A stretch of DNA of 64,000 nucleotides, taken from assembly GCF_007896435.1 (NCBI RefSeq), contig NZ_VCBL01000001.1:773345-837344 (forward strand), written 5' to 3'. The DNA comes from Rummeliibacillus suwonensis (GTDB lineage Bacteria > Bacillota > Bacilli > Bacillales_A > Planococcaceae). The translations under genes were made by a program, and so were the position numbers. The notes beneath the pieces are model-generated. The model was not told the origin of the DNA, searched no databases, and was given only the letters and a program-made list of their open reading frames with translations. Positions within the stretch are counted from its first letter, which is position 1; the number at the start of each line of letters is the position of its first letter. Shown here one piece after another: positions 16,435 through 25,884 of this stretch.

Positions 16435-17478
16435 ATGGCAATGATCGAGCAACTAACTCAACTAAAAAAAGAAGTTGTAGCAAAAGTCACAGCGGCAGAA
16501 AATGTAAAACAATTGAATGAAGTCCGCGTTGCATATTTAGGTAAAAAAGGTCCGATTACGGATTTATTAAAAGGGATGGGGAAACTTCCAGCAGAAGAAC
16601 GCCCTAAAATGGGTGCGTTAGTCAATGAAGTACGTGCAGAAGTTCAACAGATCCATGATGTCCGTAAAGCAGAACTCGAAGAGAAAGCAATCCAAGAACA
16701 ATTAGAAAAAGAAGCGATCGATGTAACACTACCAGGTCGTTCAGTGAATGTAGGCAATGCCCATCCATTGACTCGAGTTATCGAAGAAATCGAAGACTTA
16801 TTTATTTCCATGGGCTATGAAGTGGCAGAAGGTCCTGAAGTTGAAAAAGATTACTACAACTTTGAAGCATTGAATTTGCCGAAGGGTCACCCTGCACGTG
16901 ATATGCAAGACACTTTTTATATCTCAGAAGAAATTTTGATGCGTACACACACATCCCCTGTTCAAGCACGGACGATGGAGAAAAAACAAGGTGCATCATT
17001 TAAAATTATCTGCCCAGGAAAAGTATTCCGTCGTGATAATGATGATGCGACGCACTCTCACCAATTTACGCAAATTGAAGGATTAGTGGTCGGCGAAAAT
17101 ATTCGTATGAGTGATTTAAAGGGTACATTGGATATCTTCGCAAAGAAAATGTTCGGTGAAGACCGTGAAATCCGTCTCCGTCCAAGCTTCTTCCCATTCA
17201 CAGAACCTTCTGTTGAAATGGATATTTCTTGTTTTAAATGTGGTGGTGAAGGCTGTAACGTATGTAAACATACAGGTTGGATTGAAATTCTTGGTGCCGG
17301 CATGGTTCATCCCAATGTCCTTTCAATGGCTGGCTATGATCCTAAAAAAGTATCTGGCTTCGCATTTGGTATGGGACCAGAACGTATCGCCATGTTGAAA
17401 TATGGGGTGGATGATATTCGTCATTTCTATACAAATGATGTACGATTCCTATCACAATTTCATCGCATAGAAGAGTAA
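16435..17478 (+). CDS. pheS: Phenylalanyl-tRNA synthetase alpha subunit
   Basis: 347 residues, usual length. N-terminal coiled coil (about 1-90), then the class II catalytic core with motif 2 '[19 protein letters not shown]', a zinc-like [12 protein letters not shown] segment and motif 3 '[17 protein letters not shown]'. Works as an alpha2-beta2 heterotetramer with PheT to charge tRNA-Phe. GGAGG lies before the ATG; a second ATG two codons later is possible. Controlled by the T-box leader and followed 12 bases later by pheT. Confidence 0.97.
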   Translation: MAMIEQLTQLKKEVVAKVTAAENVKQLNEVRVAYLGKKGPITDLLKGMGKLPAEERPKMGALVNEVRAEVQQIHDVRKAELEEKAIQEQLEKEAIDVTLPGRSVNVGNAHPLTRVIEEIEDLFISMGYEVAEGPEVEKDYYNFEALNLPKGHPARDMQDTFYISEEILMRTHTSPVQARTMEKKQGASFKIICPGKVFRRDNDDATHSHQFTQIEGLVVGENIRMSDLKGTLDIFAKKMFGEDREIRLRPSFFPFTEPSVEMDISCFKCGGEGCNVCKHTGWIEILGAGMVHPNVLSMAGYDPKKVSGFAFGMGPERIAMLKYGVDDIRHFYTNDVRFLSQFHRIEE

Positions 17479-17490
17479 GGAGGGGTAGAC

Positions 17491-19896
17491 ATGTTAGTTT
17501 CTTTAAAATGGTTATCACAATATGTTGATTTACAAGGTTTAGAACCTGAAGTTTTAGCAGAAAAAATCACCCGTTCAGGAATTGAGGTAGAAGGGGTTCA
17601 TCACCTATCACAAGGTTTAAAAAAGTTAATGGTCGGTCAAATTAAAGAAATAAAAAAACACCCTGATTCAGATCATTTAAATATTTGTCAAGTTGACTTT
17701 GGTGAAGAAGAGCTTTCACAGATTGTTTGTGGCGCTCCAAATGTTGCAGAAGGTCAAAAAATCGTGGCTGTTCGTCCAAACGGTTACGTTAGCGGTAAAA
17801 AAATCAAAAAAGGGAAACTTCGTGGTGAAGTATCCAACGGTATGATCTGTTCCCTACAAGAATTAGGAATTGAAGGAAAAGTTGTACCGAAAAAATATGC
17901 AGATGGTATTTATGTATTACCTGATGATACACCAATCGGTATGGATGCTATTGAGGCATTAGGTTTAGACGATGTTGTTCTTGAATTGGGATTGACACCG
18001 AACCGTTCAGATGCCATGAGTATGTTAGGTGTTGCCTATGAAGTAGCAGCAATTCTTTCTGAAGATGTCAAGCTTCCAGAAACGAGTCATAAGGCAGCTA
18101 CTGAAAAAGCAGAAGATGTTTTGAAAGTTCGTGTAGAGGCACCAACGATAAACCCAATGTACACAGCAAAAGTTGTGAAAAATGTGAAAATCGCTGAATC
18201 TCCATTATGGTTGCAACAACGATTGATGGCTGCTGGCGTTCGCCCATTAAATAATGTTGTGGATATTACAAACTATATTTTGATGGAATATGGACAACCA
18301 CTTCATGCATTTGATTATGATGCGCTTGGTACCGGTGAAATCGTCGTTCGATTGGCAAAAGAAGGCGAGCCAATGACAACATTAGATGGTCAGGATCGCG
18401 TATTAAATGCAAAGAATCTTGTGATTACTAATGGAAAAGAACCAGTTGCTGTAGCTGGTGTCATGGGTGGATTGGATTCAGAAGTAACTGAAAAAACAAC
18501 CACTGTTGTGATTGAATCAGCATACTTTGATGGTCTATCTGTTCGTTATACAGCGAAAGACCTTGGTTTGCGTAGTGAAGCAAGTGCTCGCTATGAGAAA
18601 GGAATTGATCCAAACCGTATAATCCCTGCAGCAGAGCGCGCTGCACAATTATTAACTGAACTGGCAGGTGGGGAAGTATTATCTGGGTCTGTTGTTTTCG
18701 ATGAATTAGATAAAACACCTTCAAAAGTCATCGTTTCACCAGATTTTGTGAATGCACGTCTTGGTATGAAAATTTCTCTTAATGAAATGGTTTCTATTTT
18801 GAATCGCTTGAAATTTGATGTAGAAACAGCTAACGGTCGACTTTATATCGATGCGCCAACTCGCCGCCAAGATATCAAGATTGAAGAAGATATTGTGGAA
18901 GAAATTGCTCGTTTGTATGGTTATGATGAAATTCCAGCCACAGTACCTGTCAGTGAGGCAAAAGCAGGTGGTTTAAATTCATATCAAGCAAAACGCCGTA
19001 TTGTCCGTCATCAATTGCAAGGATCGGGCTTGTATCAAGCATTGACTTACTCACTTACATCTGATGAACTTTCACAAAAATACGCATTAGAAACTGCACC
19101 AACAACACGTCTTTTAATGCCAATGAGTGAGGAACGCAGCACTTTGCGTCAAAGTATTCTTCCGCATCTTATTGAAAGTGTCACTTATAATGTTTCTCGT
19201 CAGCAAGATTCCGTAGCTCTTTATGAAATAGGTTCCGTATTTTTAGGTAAAACAGAAGAAGGTCTTCCAAAAGAAGAAGAACATCTTGCAGCTGTTATGA
19301 CTGGGGATTGGTTGAATAATGCTTGGCAAGGTGAACAGAAGAAAGTCGATTTCTTTGTATTAAAAGGAATTTTAGAAGCTTTATTTGCTAAACTTGATTT
19401 AACAGATCGTGTTAAGTATGAAACGGCTGTAGTCGATGGTTTACATCCAGGACGTACAGCAAACATAATCTTAGATGGTACACGTATCGGTTTCCTAGGC
19501 CAATTACATCCAGCACAACAAAAAGCAAATGGTATCAAAGAAACATATGTGATGGAATTAAATCTAGAAGCTGTTCTTGCAGCTCCTATCGATCCACTAG
19601 TATATGTTCCTGTTCCACGTTTCCCATCTGTTTCACGTGATATTGCGCTAATCGTTGATCGTACTACAAAAGCAGCTGATATAGAAGCAATTATCCATAA
19701 AGCAGGCGGTAAATTATTAAAAGATGTTCATGTATTCGACCTTTACGAAGGCGAAAAAATGGAAAAAGGAAAGAAATCAGTAGCATTTACACTGACTTAC
19801 TTTACACCAGAACGTACGCTTACTGATGACGAAGTAGTAGCTGCTCATGATAAGGTAGTAGCAGCATTAACGGAGTCAGGCGCAGAGCTGCGATAA
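17491..19896 (+). CDS. pheT: Phenylalanyl-tRNA synthetase beta subunit
   Basis: 801 residues, full length. Domains in order: EMAP/tRNA-binding (about 40-150, 'HPDSDHLNICQVDFG'), B3/B4 editing domain (about 210-400, 'GVRPLNNVVDITNY'), B5 (about 410-480), a catalytic-like core, and the C-terminal ferredoxin-like anticodon-binding domain ('PRFPSVSRDIALIVD', ends 'LTESGAELR'). It recognises tRNA-Phe and removes mischarged tyrosine. AGGAGGGG precedes the ATG. Second gene of the T-box-controlled operon. Confidence 0.97.
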   Translation: MLVSLKWLSQYVDLQGLEPEVLAEKITRSGIEVEGVHHLSQGLKKLMVGQIKEIKKHPDSDHLNICQVDFGEEELSQIVCGAPNVAEGQKIVAVRPNGYVSGKKIKKGKLRGEVSNGMICSLQELGIEGKVVPKKYADGIYVLPDDTPIGMDAIEALGLDDVVLELGLTPNRSDAMSMLGVAYEVAAILSEDVKLPETSHKAATEKAEDVLKVRVEAPTINPMYTAKVVKNVKIAESPLWLQQRLMAAGVRPLNNVVDITNYILMEYGQPLHAFDYDALGTGEIVVRLAKEGEPMTTLDGQDRVLNAKNLVITNGKEPVAVAGVMGGLDSEVTEKTTTVVIESAYFDGLSVRYTAKDLGLRSEASARYEKGIDPNRIIPAAERAAQLLTELAGGEVLSGSVVFDELDKTPSKVIVSPDFVNARLGMKISLNEMVSILNRLKFDVETANGRLYIDAPTRRQDIKIEEDIVEEIARLYGYDEIPATVPVSEAKAGGLNSYQAKRRIVRHQLQGSGLYQALTYSLTSDELSQKYALETAPTTRLLMPMSEERSTLRQSILPHLIESVTYNVSRQQDSVALYEIGSVFLGKTEEGLPKEEEHLAAVMTGDWLNNAWQGEQKKVDFFVLKGILEALFAKLDLTDRVKYETAVVDGLHPGRTANIILDGTRIGFLGQLHPAQQKANGIKETYVMELNLEAVLAAPIDPLVYVPVPRFPSVSRDIALIVDRTTKAADIEAIIHKAGGKLLKDVHVFDLYEGEKMEKGKKSVAFTLTYFTPERTLTDDEVVAAHDKVVAALTESGAELR

Positions 19897-19897
19897 A

Positions 19898-19947
19898 TTG
19901 AAACTTCCATCAGTGGGAGGCTTACTGCCCGTTAAAGCGGGATAAAA
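19898..19947 (-). repeat. Rearranged short copy of repeat family A
   Basis: GAAACTTCCATCAGTGGGAGG is joined directly to TTACTGCCCGTTAAAGCGGGAT, the reverse complement of the family's start. The middle is deleted. It lies immediately after pheT. Confidence 0.65.
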
Positions 19948-19959
19948 AAGCGATGCATT

Positions 19960-20017
19960 AAAGAGATGAAACAAAAAATCAAGGCAGAGATGATTTTTTG
20001 GATTCATCTCTTTTTTC
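19960..20017 (+). terminator. pheST terminator
   Basis: AAAGAGATGAA pairs with TTCATCTCTTT, with an inner AAAAAATCA/TGATTTTTT extension, followed by TTTC. Confidence 0.8.
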
Positions 20018-20185
20018 TTTTCTATTGATATTAATATTTATACGAATAGTAAGCATAGAATATATTGGTCAAGTTTATATATTTCTTACAAGCATGAACC
20101 GATTTAAAAATCTATGGATATATAATCTAGCATTATGAAATTGCTTCATAGGTATAAAAATTAATTTCATAAAAGGAGAGAAGGA

Positions 20186-21976
20186 ATGAGGAAAAAAGTC
20201 TGCTTTTTAGGGTTGCTTATGTGCGTAGGGTTCTTTGCATTAGTGGCTTGTGATGGAACAGATTTAAATACGAAGGTGGAAAAGAAGGTAAGTAAAAAAG
20301 AAACAGGTTTATGGTCGATTGAAACAAAAAATGATGGACAAGCGATTCAAGGAGGAACTTTAAAAGTAGGGCTAGTCACCGATTCCCCATTTCAAGGAGT
20401 TTTCAGCTCTGAACTTTATGAGGATCGTTATGATGCCGAAATCTTACAATATGCTTCTAATTCAATTTTTGAATTAAAAGAGGATTTTCTCATTGGAAAT
20501 GAGGGTTTAGCCAAATTAGACGTGGATGTGCCGGCAAAAAAAGCAACCATTACAATTAGAAAAGATGTCAAGTGGTCTGATGGTCACCCATTCACCATTG
20601 ACGATGTGATTTATCCATATTATATAATCGCAGATAAAGATTACACAGGTATTCGTTATGATACGGATTTTCAGAATATCGTTGGTGTCGTTGAATATCA
20701 TAAAGAAAAAGCCAAAAAAATTACAGGCATTAAAAAAATAGATGCCTACACAATGGAAATCTCGTTCAAAAAGATATCACCGTCTATTTATTCTATTGGA
20801 AATGGACTTTGGGGTTATGCAGCGCCAAAGCATCAGCTAAAAAATATAAAGATAAAAAATTTAGGAAAATCTAATACAGTACGTCAAAAGCCAGTCACGC
20901 TTGGTGCATTCGTAATTGATAAAGTGGTCAAAGGAAAATCTGTTCAATTGGTGGCAAATAAAAATTATTATAAGGGAAGACCTAAGCTAGATAAAGTTGT
21001 GATAGAAGCTGTTCCATCTGCTTCAGCAGCTGTTGCTATTAAAAATGGCAAATATGATATGATATCTGGCTACAAACCAAATGATTATCAAGCCATCAAG
21101 AATTTCGATAATGTTGATATCTTGGGACGCGATGAATTGGCTTATACTTATCTAGGCTTTAAATTAGGAAAATATGATACCAAAAAAGGGATCAATAGGA
21201 CAAATCCGAAAGCTAAAATGGGGAATATAAATTTACGAAAAGCGATTGTTTATGCGATGAATGTTGAACAAGTCACAAAAACATATTATGATCATCTTCG
21301 CACTCGTGCGAATGCATTATTACCACCTTCATTTAAAACGTTTTATGATGGCTCTTTAAATGGATATCAATATGATCCAGAAAAAGCAAAACAATTGCTC
21401 GATGAGGCTGGCTATAAAGATATAAACCATGATGGCTATCGTGAAGATCCAAAAGGGAAAGCTTTCAAAATCCGATTTGCAACAATGGCTGGTTCTGATG
21501 ATGAGGAAAAGATAGATGAATTCTATATTCAAAATTGGAAAGCTGTAGGATTGAAAGTTGAGTATACAACAGGTCACCCGATCGAATTTAATAATTTCTA
21601 CAATAAAGTACAGGCTGATGATAAGAATATGGATATGTTCATAGCGGCTTGGAAGATAGGTTCGAATCCATCACCAGTAGGACTATATTCCAAAAATGCA
21701 GCTTTCAATTTTAGTCGCTTTGCTTCTAGTAATCTAACAAAGCTGTTAAAAGATATAGATTCTGTCGCTGCAATGGATCGATCTTACCGCAGCAACGCAT
21801 TTGCAAAATGGCAAGAGTATATGAGTGAGCAGGCAACAACTGTTCCAATCTATTTCCATACAGAAATTATTCCCGTAAATAAACGTGTAAAAATTTTCAA
21901 TATTGATCATATTCATGGAACAGAATTACAAGATATCGAATTGATCGCTGATGAACCGATCCAGTCTAGTCAATAA
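20186..21976 (+). CDS. Extracellular solute-binding lipoprotein, OppA/DppA family 5
   Basis: 596 residues. Signal peptide with lipobox 'ALVAC' (Cys22), so a membrane-anchored lipoprotein. The mature part shows the family 5 pattern: 'GGTLKVGLVTDSPFQG', a 'DVKWSDGHPFTIDDVIYPY' signature, 'GAFVIDKVVKGKSVQLVANKNYYKGRPKLDKV', and 'NLRKAIVYAMN'. Such proteins capture peptides, nickel or other solutes for an ABC importer. No permease or ATPase genes adjoin it, so it is an orphan that must borrow a transporter or act as a receptor. AGGAGAG precedes the ATG. It is absent from this position in B. subtilis. Confidence 0.88.
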   Translation: MRKKVCFLGLLMCVGFFALVACDGTDLNTKVEKKVSKKETGLWSIETKNDGQAIQGGTLKVGLVTDSPFQGVFSSELYEDRYDAEILQYASNSIFELKEDFLIGNEGLAKLDVDVPAKKATITIRKDVKWSDGHPFTIDDVIYPYYIIADKDYTGIRYDTDFQNIVGVVEYHKEKAKKITGIKKIDAYTMEISFKKISPSIYSIGNGLWGYAAPKHQLKNIKIKNLGKSNTVRQKPVTLGAFVIDKVVKGKSVQLVANKNYYKGRPKLDKVVIEAVPSASAAVAIKNGKYDMISGYKPNDYQAIKNFDNVDILGRDELAYTYLGFKLGKYDTKKGINRTNPKAKMGNINLRKAIVYAMNVEQVTKTYYDHLRTRANALLPPSFKTFYDGSLNGYQYDPEKAKQLLDEAGYKDINHDGYREDPKGKAFKIRFATMAGSDDEEKIDEFYIQNWKAVGLKVEYTTGHPIEFNNFYNKVQADDKNMDMFIAAWKIGSNPSPVGLYSKNAAFNFSRFASSNLTKLLKDIDSVAAMDRSYRSNAFAKWQEYMSEQATTVPIYFHTEIIPVNKRVKIFNIDHIHGTELQDIELIADEPIQSSQ

Positions 21977-21996
21977 TTTGATCATATGAAACATAG

Positions 21997-22038
21997 AAAA
22001 GTGCCAATAAGGTGTAAAATCCCTTATTGACACTTTTT
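21997..22038 (+). terminator. Terminator of the binding-protein gene
   Basis: AAAAGTGCCAATAAGG pairs with CCTTATTGACACTTTT, followed by TT. Confidence 0.8.
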
Positions 22039-22247
22039 TGCAAATATCATAACACATGGCGCAAGAAACGAGCAAACTGTAGCGGATATCAGTAGATCCA
22101 TTTATTTGGGATAAGATTGTACCATATAACATATCTAGTTTTGCATCAAGAACAGATTTTGCTGTTGCTACATACTTATAGCTGAAAAAATATAGAATGG
22201 TTACAACTTTGCAATAATTGTTCAGCTATACTGAAGAAGGTGATCAT

Positions 22248-23183
22248 TTAAAAATTACGTTTTTTTGAAGCAATATGAGAAGCTTTTCGGGTATTCGCAA
22301 AATGCCACTTCGTTACGCTGTAAAGAGCTTCTTCACCCTGTGCTAGTAAGATTTGTGCTGCTATTTCATCTACTTGATGACTTGCCCCTTTTGGTAATGT
22401 GATACCGATTTGACGGCTTAATTTATCCATTTCCTGTAAAAATGCACAGCGAGCTAAAATAGATGCGGCTGCTACAGCAACATGAATTTGTTCGGCTTTT
22501 GTTGCAAATAATACATTTTCTGTTACGATTTCTTTTTCATTTTTAATATAATTGTAGTAGATTTTTCTTTCTGCGAATTGATCGATCAGTACATATTCTG
22601 GTTTTTCGGGTGCAATTTTTTTAAGAAGATGGCATAGTGCTTGGTTGTGGAGCAATGCTTTCATTTTTCCTTGTGAAGTACCTGCTTTTTGAACGGTATT
22701 GTATTTTTCGTTATGGAGTGTCAATACGCAATGCGGCAATGTCGCTTTTAAGTCAGGTGCGATTTGGAGCATATAGTCATCTTTGAGCATTTTAGAATCT
22801 TTAACTCCTAGTTCTTTGACCAGTTCGATCTTGTCTTGTGGTACATAAACGGCTGCCACCGTGATGGGACCAAAATAATCGCCCGTTCCAGTTTCATCGG
22901 ATCCCATAACGGCCAAAGAAGATAGATTTTTAGGCAACGCATCCCCTTTTGATAACGTCATAGTAGGTGTATCTTCCGTTGATGCTTCCCAATGCTTTGC
23001 TTCACGCTCGCAACCACCACCTTGAAACATTACTTTTCCAGAGGAATAGATGGTAATCGCACAGTCTGGAAGCTTTGCAGCAAAGATAACACCAGGGGCT
23101 TTACGTTCGATCGTATTTTGAGAATAATAGTTCATTATTTCTTTTTGTGTTGTTGAAGTTAGCTTCATAACAATATTAGACAT
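22248..23183 (-). CDS. rnhC: Ribonuclease HIII
   Basis: 311 residues, standard length. An N-terminal TBP-like substrate-binding domain (about 1-85) precedes the RNase H fold. The catalytic acidic residues include the 'GSDETGTGDYFGP' Asp-Glu signature near residue 95 and 'DQFAERK' and 'AAASILAR' further on. It cuts the RNA strand of RNA-DNA hybrids. Gene order (pheT, rnhC divergent from zapA) matches B. subtilis, apart from the inserted binding-protein gene. Divergent from zapA, with about 90 bases between them holding both promoters. Confidence 0.95.
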   Translation of the reverse strand: MSNIVMKLTSTTQKEIMNYYSQNTIERKAPGVIFAAKLPDCAITIYSSGKVMFQGGGCEREAKHWEASTEDTPTMTLSKGDALPKNLSSLAVMGSDETGTGDYFGPITVAAVYVPQDKIELVKELGVKDSKMLKDDYMLQIAPDLKATLPHCVLTLHNEKYNTVQKAGTSQGKMKALLHNQALCHLLKKIAPEKPEYVLIDQFAERKIYYNYIKNEKEIVTENVLFATKAEQIHVAVAAASILARCAFLQEMDKLSRQIGITLPKGASHQVDEIAAQILLAQGEEALYSVTKWHFANTRKASHIASKKRNF

Positions 23184-23270
23184 ATTTAATATTCCTTTCT
23201 TCTCAAATCATTCACAACTTAGATACTTCATGATATCATAAGAAATAGGACTTTGAAGGAGGTTACGGCT

Positions 23271-23543
23271 TTGTCAGAGCAACAAAAAAATCGAGTTTCA
23301 GTTGAAATCTATGGTCAAACATATAATATAGTTGGAACAGAATCGCCTGGACATTTACGATTTGTAGCGGCAAGTGTTGACGACCAAATGCGAATGATTA
23401 AGCGCGCAAATCCAAGCCTCGACAGTGCCAAATTAGCCGTCCTTACTGCCTGTAACGCAGTAAACGATTACTTAAAATTAAACAAACAGGTAGAAATACT
23501 AGAATCACAATTGAAAAAATTAAAGGATGAAGTGAATGATTGA
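23271..23543 (+). CDS. zapA: Cell division protein ZapA
   Basis: About 90 residues from the TTG at 23271, chosen because AAGGAGG lies 8 bases before it. N-terminal FtsZ-binding head ('[16 protein letters not shown]') and C-terminal coiled coil ('[19 protein letters not shown]'). ZapA dimers crosslink FtsZ protofilaments at the division site. The last 8 bases overlap the next gene, so zapA and cvpA are co-translated, as in B. subtilis (zapA-yshB). Confidence 0.93.
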   Translation: MSEQQKNRVSVEIYGQTYNIVGTESPGHLRFVAASVDDQMRMIKRANPSLDSAKLAVLTACNAVNDYLKLNKQVEILESQLKKLKDEVND

Positions 23544-24075
23544 TTTAGTCATAATTATATTATTAGTTGCTGGATTAGTAAGTGGTGCTAGAAGAGGGTT
23601 GATCGTGCAACTAATCCAGATGGCTGGTTTTTTAATATCTATTATAGTAGCTTATCTCTATTATAAGCCTTTAGCGGAAAAATTAGTATTGTGGATTCCA
23701 TATCCTTCCGTTGATGAAAATACTACATTAAAATTTGCCGTTGAGCAATTAGATTTAAGCCAAACTTTTTATCAGTTACTAGCATTTGCGTTAATATTTT
23801 TTGTTGTAAAATTCGCAATACAAATTTTAGCATCGTTATTTGATTTTTTAAGATATATTCCGATTTTGGGTGGTTTAAATCGTCTATTAGGTGGAGTTTT
23901 AGGTGTAGTGGAAGCATACTTACTTATTTTTATTGTACTGTATGTATTAGCTTTACTGCCAATAGATGGCATCCAAAAATATATTGAAGGATCTTTCCTA
24001 ACAACACTTATGCTTGAATACACACCGATTTTATCAAAAGTATTCCAACATTTATGGTTTGTGTATATGAAATAA
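23536..24075 (+). CDS. yshB: CvpA-family membrane protein (YshB)
   Basis: 179 residues with four predicted membrane helices (about 3-20, 26-45, 75-100, 118-142) in the CvpA pattern: '[22 protein letters not shown]' and '[26 protein letters not shown]'. CvpA relatives are linked to colicin V export and envelope homeostasis in enterics; the role in Bacillales is unsettled. It overlaps zapA by 8 bases and is followed by a terminator, giving a two-gene operon. Confidence 0.88.
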   Translation: MIDLVIIILLVAGLVSGARRGLIVQLIQMAGFLISIIVAYLYYKPLAEKLVLWIPYPSVDENTTLKFAVEQLDLSQTFYQLLAFALIFFVVKFAIQILASLFDFLRYIPILGGLNRLLGGVLGVVEAYLLIFIVLYVLALLPIDGIQKYIEGSFLTTLMLEYTPILSKVFQHLWFVYMK

Positions 24076-24103
24076 TGAGAGGCGTAGCTTAAAAAAACCA
24101 AAA

Positions 24104-24138
24104 GCACGAATGCTGTTTAACCAACATTCGTGCCTTTT
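24104..24138 (+). terminator. zapA-cvpA terminator
   Basis: GCACGAATG pairs with CATTCGTGC, followed by CTTTTT. Confidence 0.85.
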
Positions 24139-24168
24139 TCATTTTATCTTTGTTCGAGGAGGAAAATG

Positions 24169-25872
24169 ATGAATAAAAAAACAATCATCCACACATTAGA
24201 AAAAATTGCTCTCTATTTAGAACTTCAAGGGGCCAATCCTTTTAAAATAGCAGCATTCCGCAAAGCTGCCGCTGCATTAGAAGCAGATACTCGTAGTATC
24301 AATGAAATAGAAGATATTACAGCGATTAAAGGCATTGGGAAAGGAACAGCCGCAGTTATTCATGATTTGATCGAAAATGGACAATCTGAAGTACTGACAC
24401 AATTGGAAAAAGAGGTTCCGAAAGGGTTGCCACCACTATTAAAACTGCCAGGGTTAGGTGGTAAGAAAATTGCAAAACTATATCAAGAGCTTGGTGTCGA
24501 TTCGGCAGAAAGTTTGAAGCAAGCATGTGAGGAAGGAAAAGTATCTACTCTTTCTGGTTTTGGCAAAAAGACAGAAGAAAAGATATTAAAAGAACTTGAA
24601 TCTTTTGGACAAAGAGCAGAATTTCATCCAATATGGTTGTTGGAAGAAATAGTAGGTGAAATTGAAAAAACACTACAGCAAATACCTGATATTGAACAGT
24701 TTTCAGTTGCTGGAAGTTTTAGACGTGTAAAGGAACAAAGTAAGGATGTTGACTTTATCATCGCGACTAACAAACCAGAAGCGGTAAAAGAAGCACTATT
24801 AACCAGATTGGCTATAAAAGAAATTATTGCAGCTGGAGATACAAAGATATCTGTAACTTTACATATAGAAGATGTGAATGTTGATTTTCGCTTGGTATCA
24901 CAAGATGAATATGCAACTGCTCTTCATCATTTTACTGGATCAAAAGAGCATAATGTTCGTATGAGACAAATTGCAAAGGAACGTGGAGAAAAAATTAGTG
25001 AATATGGTGTTGAGCAGTCAGATGGCTCAGTTTTAACATTTCACACTGAAAAAGATTTTTTTCACCATTTTGATCTGCCTTTTATCCCACCGACAGTACG
25101 TGCAGGCACACATGAATTTGATCGTTTAGACGACATTCCAAAGCTTGTACAGCTTGGCGATATTCAAGCTGATTTGCATATGCATACGACTTGGTCTGAT
25201 GGTGCCAATGCTATTCATGAGATGGGACAAGCGCTGATGGCAAAAGGGTATCAATATGCAGTTATCACGGATCACTCGCAATACCTAAAAGTAGCGAACG
25301 GTCTTACGCCAGAGCGCTTGATGAAACAGCGAGAAGAGATCTGGGCCTTCAATGCACAACATCCGAATTTCCGATTATTGGCTGGAACTGAAATGGATAT
25401 ATTACCAGATGGATCGCTCGATTTTGAGGATGATGTGATGGCAGAATTAGATTTCGTTATTGCATCCATTCATTCTAGTTTTTCACAACCGCAGGAAAAA
25501 ATCATGGAGCGCTTGCATAATGCGATGAAAAATCCTCATGTTGATATGATTGCACATCCAACTGGGCGTGTGATCGGACAACGAGATGGTTATAATCCTG
25601 ATATACCTCAACTTATTGCATGGGCGAAAGAATATGGTAAAATTTTAGAGTTAAATGCCAATCCATACCGACTTGATCTTTGCGTGGAACATTTAGAAAT
25701 GGCTGTAGAAGCAGGTGTGCCTATTGCGATTGATACAGATGCACATGCGATTGAACAATTACGTTATATGGAGATAGGCACAAAGTATGCTCAGAAAGCA
25801 TGGTTAAAAAAAGAAAATATAGTAAACACATGGTCATTCAATGATTTTGTGAATTTTTTAGAGAAGAAATAG
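24169..25872 (+). CDS. polX: DNA polymerase X with PHP exonuclease domain
   Basis: 567 residues from the second of two adjacent ATGs, giving the usual MNKK start. N-terminal PolX core (1-~315): 'NPFKIAAFRKAA', helix-hairpin-helix segments, and the palm 'VAGSFRRVKEQSKDVDFI' with the catalytic Asp pair. C-terminal PHP domain (about 340-565) with metal-binding HMHTTWSDG, ITDHS, GTEMDI, ASIHS, HPTGR and DTDAHA. It fills short gaps and has 3'-5' exonuclease and AP-endonuclease activity in base-excision repair. Located between cvpA and mutS2 as in B. subtilis; only 12 bases separate it from mutS2. Confidence 0.96.
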   Translation: MNKKTIIHTLEKIALYLELQGANPFKIAAFRKAAAALEADTRSINEIEDITAIKGIGKGTAAVIHDLIENGQSEVLTQLEKEVPKGLPPLLKLPGLGGKKIAKLYQELGVDSAESLKQACEEGKVSTLSGFGKKTEEKILKELESFGQRAEFHPIWLLEEIVGEIEKTLQQIPDIEQFSVAGSFRRVKEQSKDVDFIIATNKPEAVKEALLTRLAIKEIIAAGDTKISVTLHIEDVNVDFRLVSQDEYATALHHFTGSKEHNVRMRQIAKERGEKISEYGVEQSDGSVLTFHTEKDFFHHFDLPFIPPTVRAGTHEFDRLDDIPKLVQLGDIQADLHMHTTWSDGANAIHEMGQALMAKGYQYAVITDHSQYLKVANGLTPERLMKQREEIWAFNAQHPNFRLLAGTEMDILPDGSLDFEDDVMAELDFVIASIHSSFSQPQEKIMERLHNAMKNPHVDMIAHPTGRVIGQRDGYNPDIPQLIAWAKEYGKILELNANPYRLDLCVEHLEMAVEAGVPIAIDTDAHAIEQLRYMEIGTKYAQKAWLKKENIVNTWSFNDFVNFLEKK

Positions 25873-25884
25873 GAGGTGTTTGAA

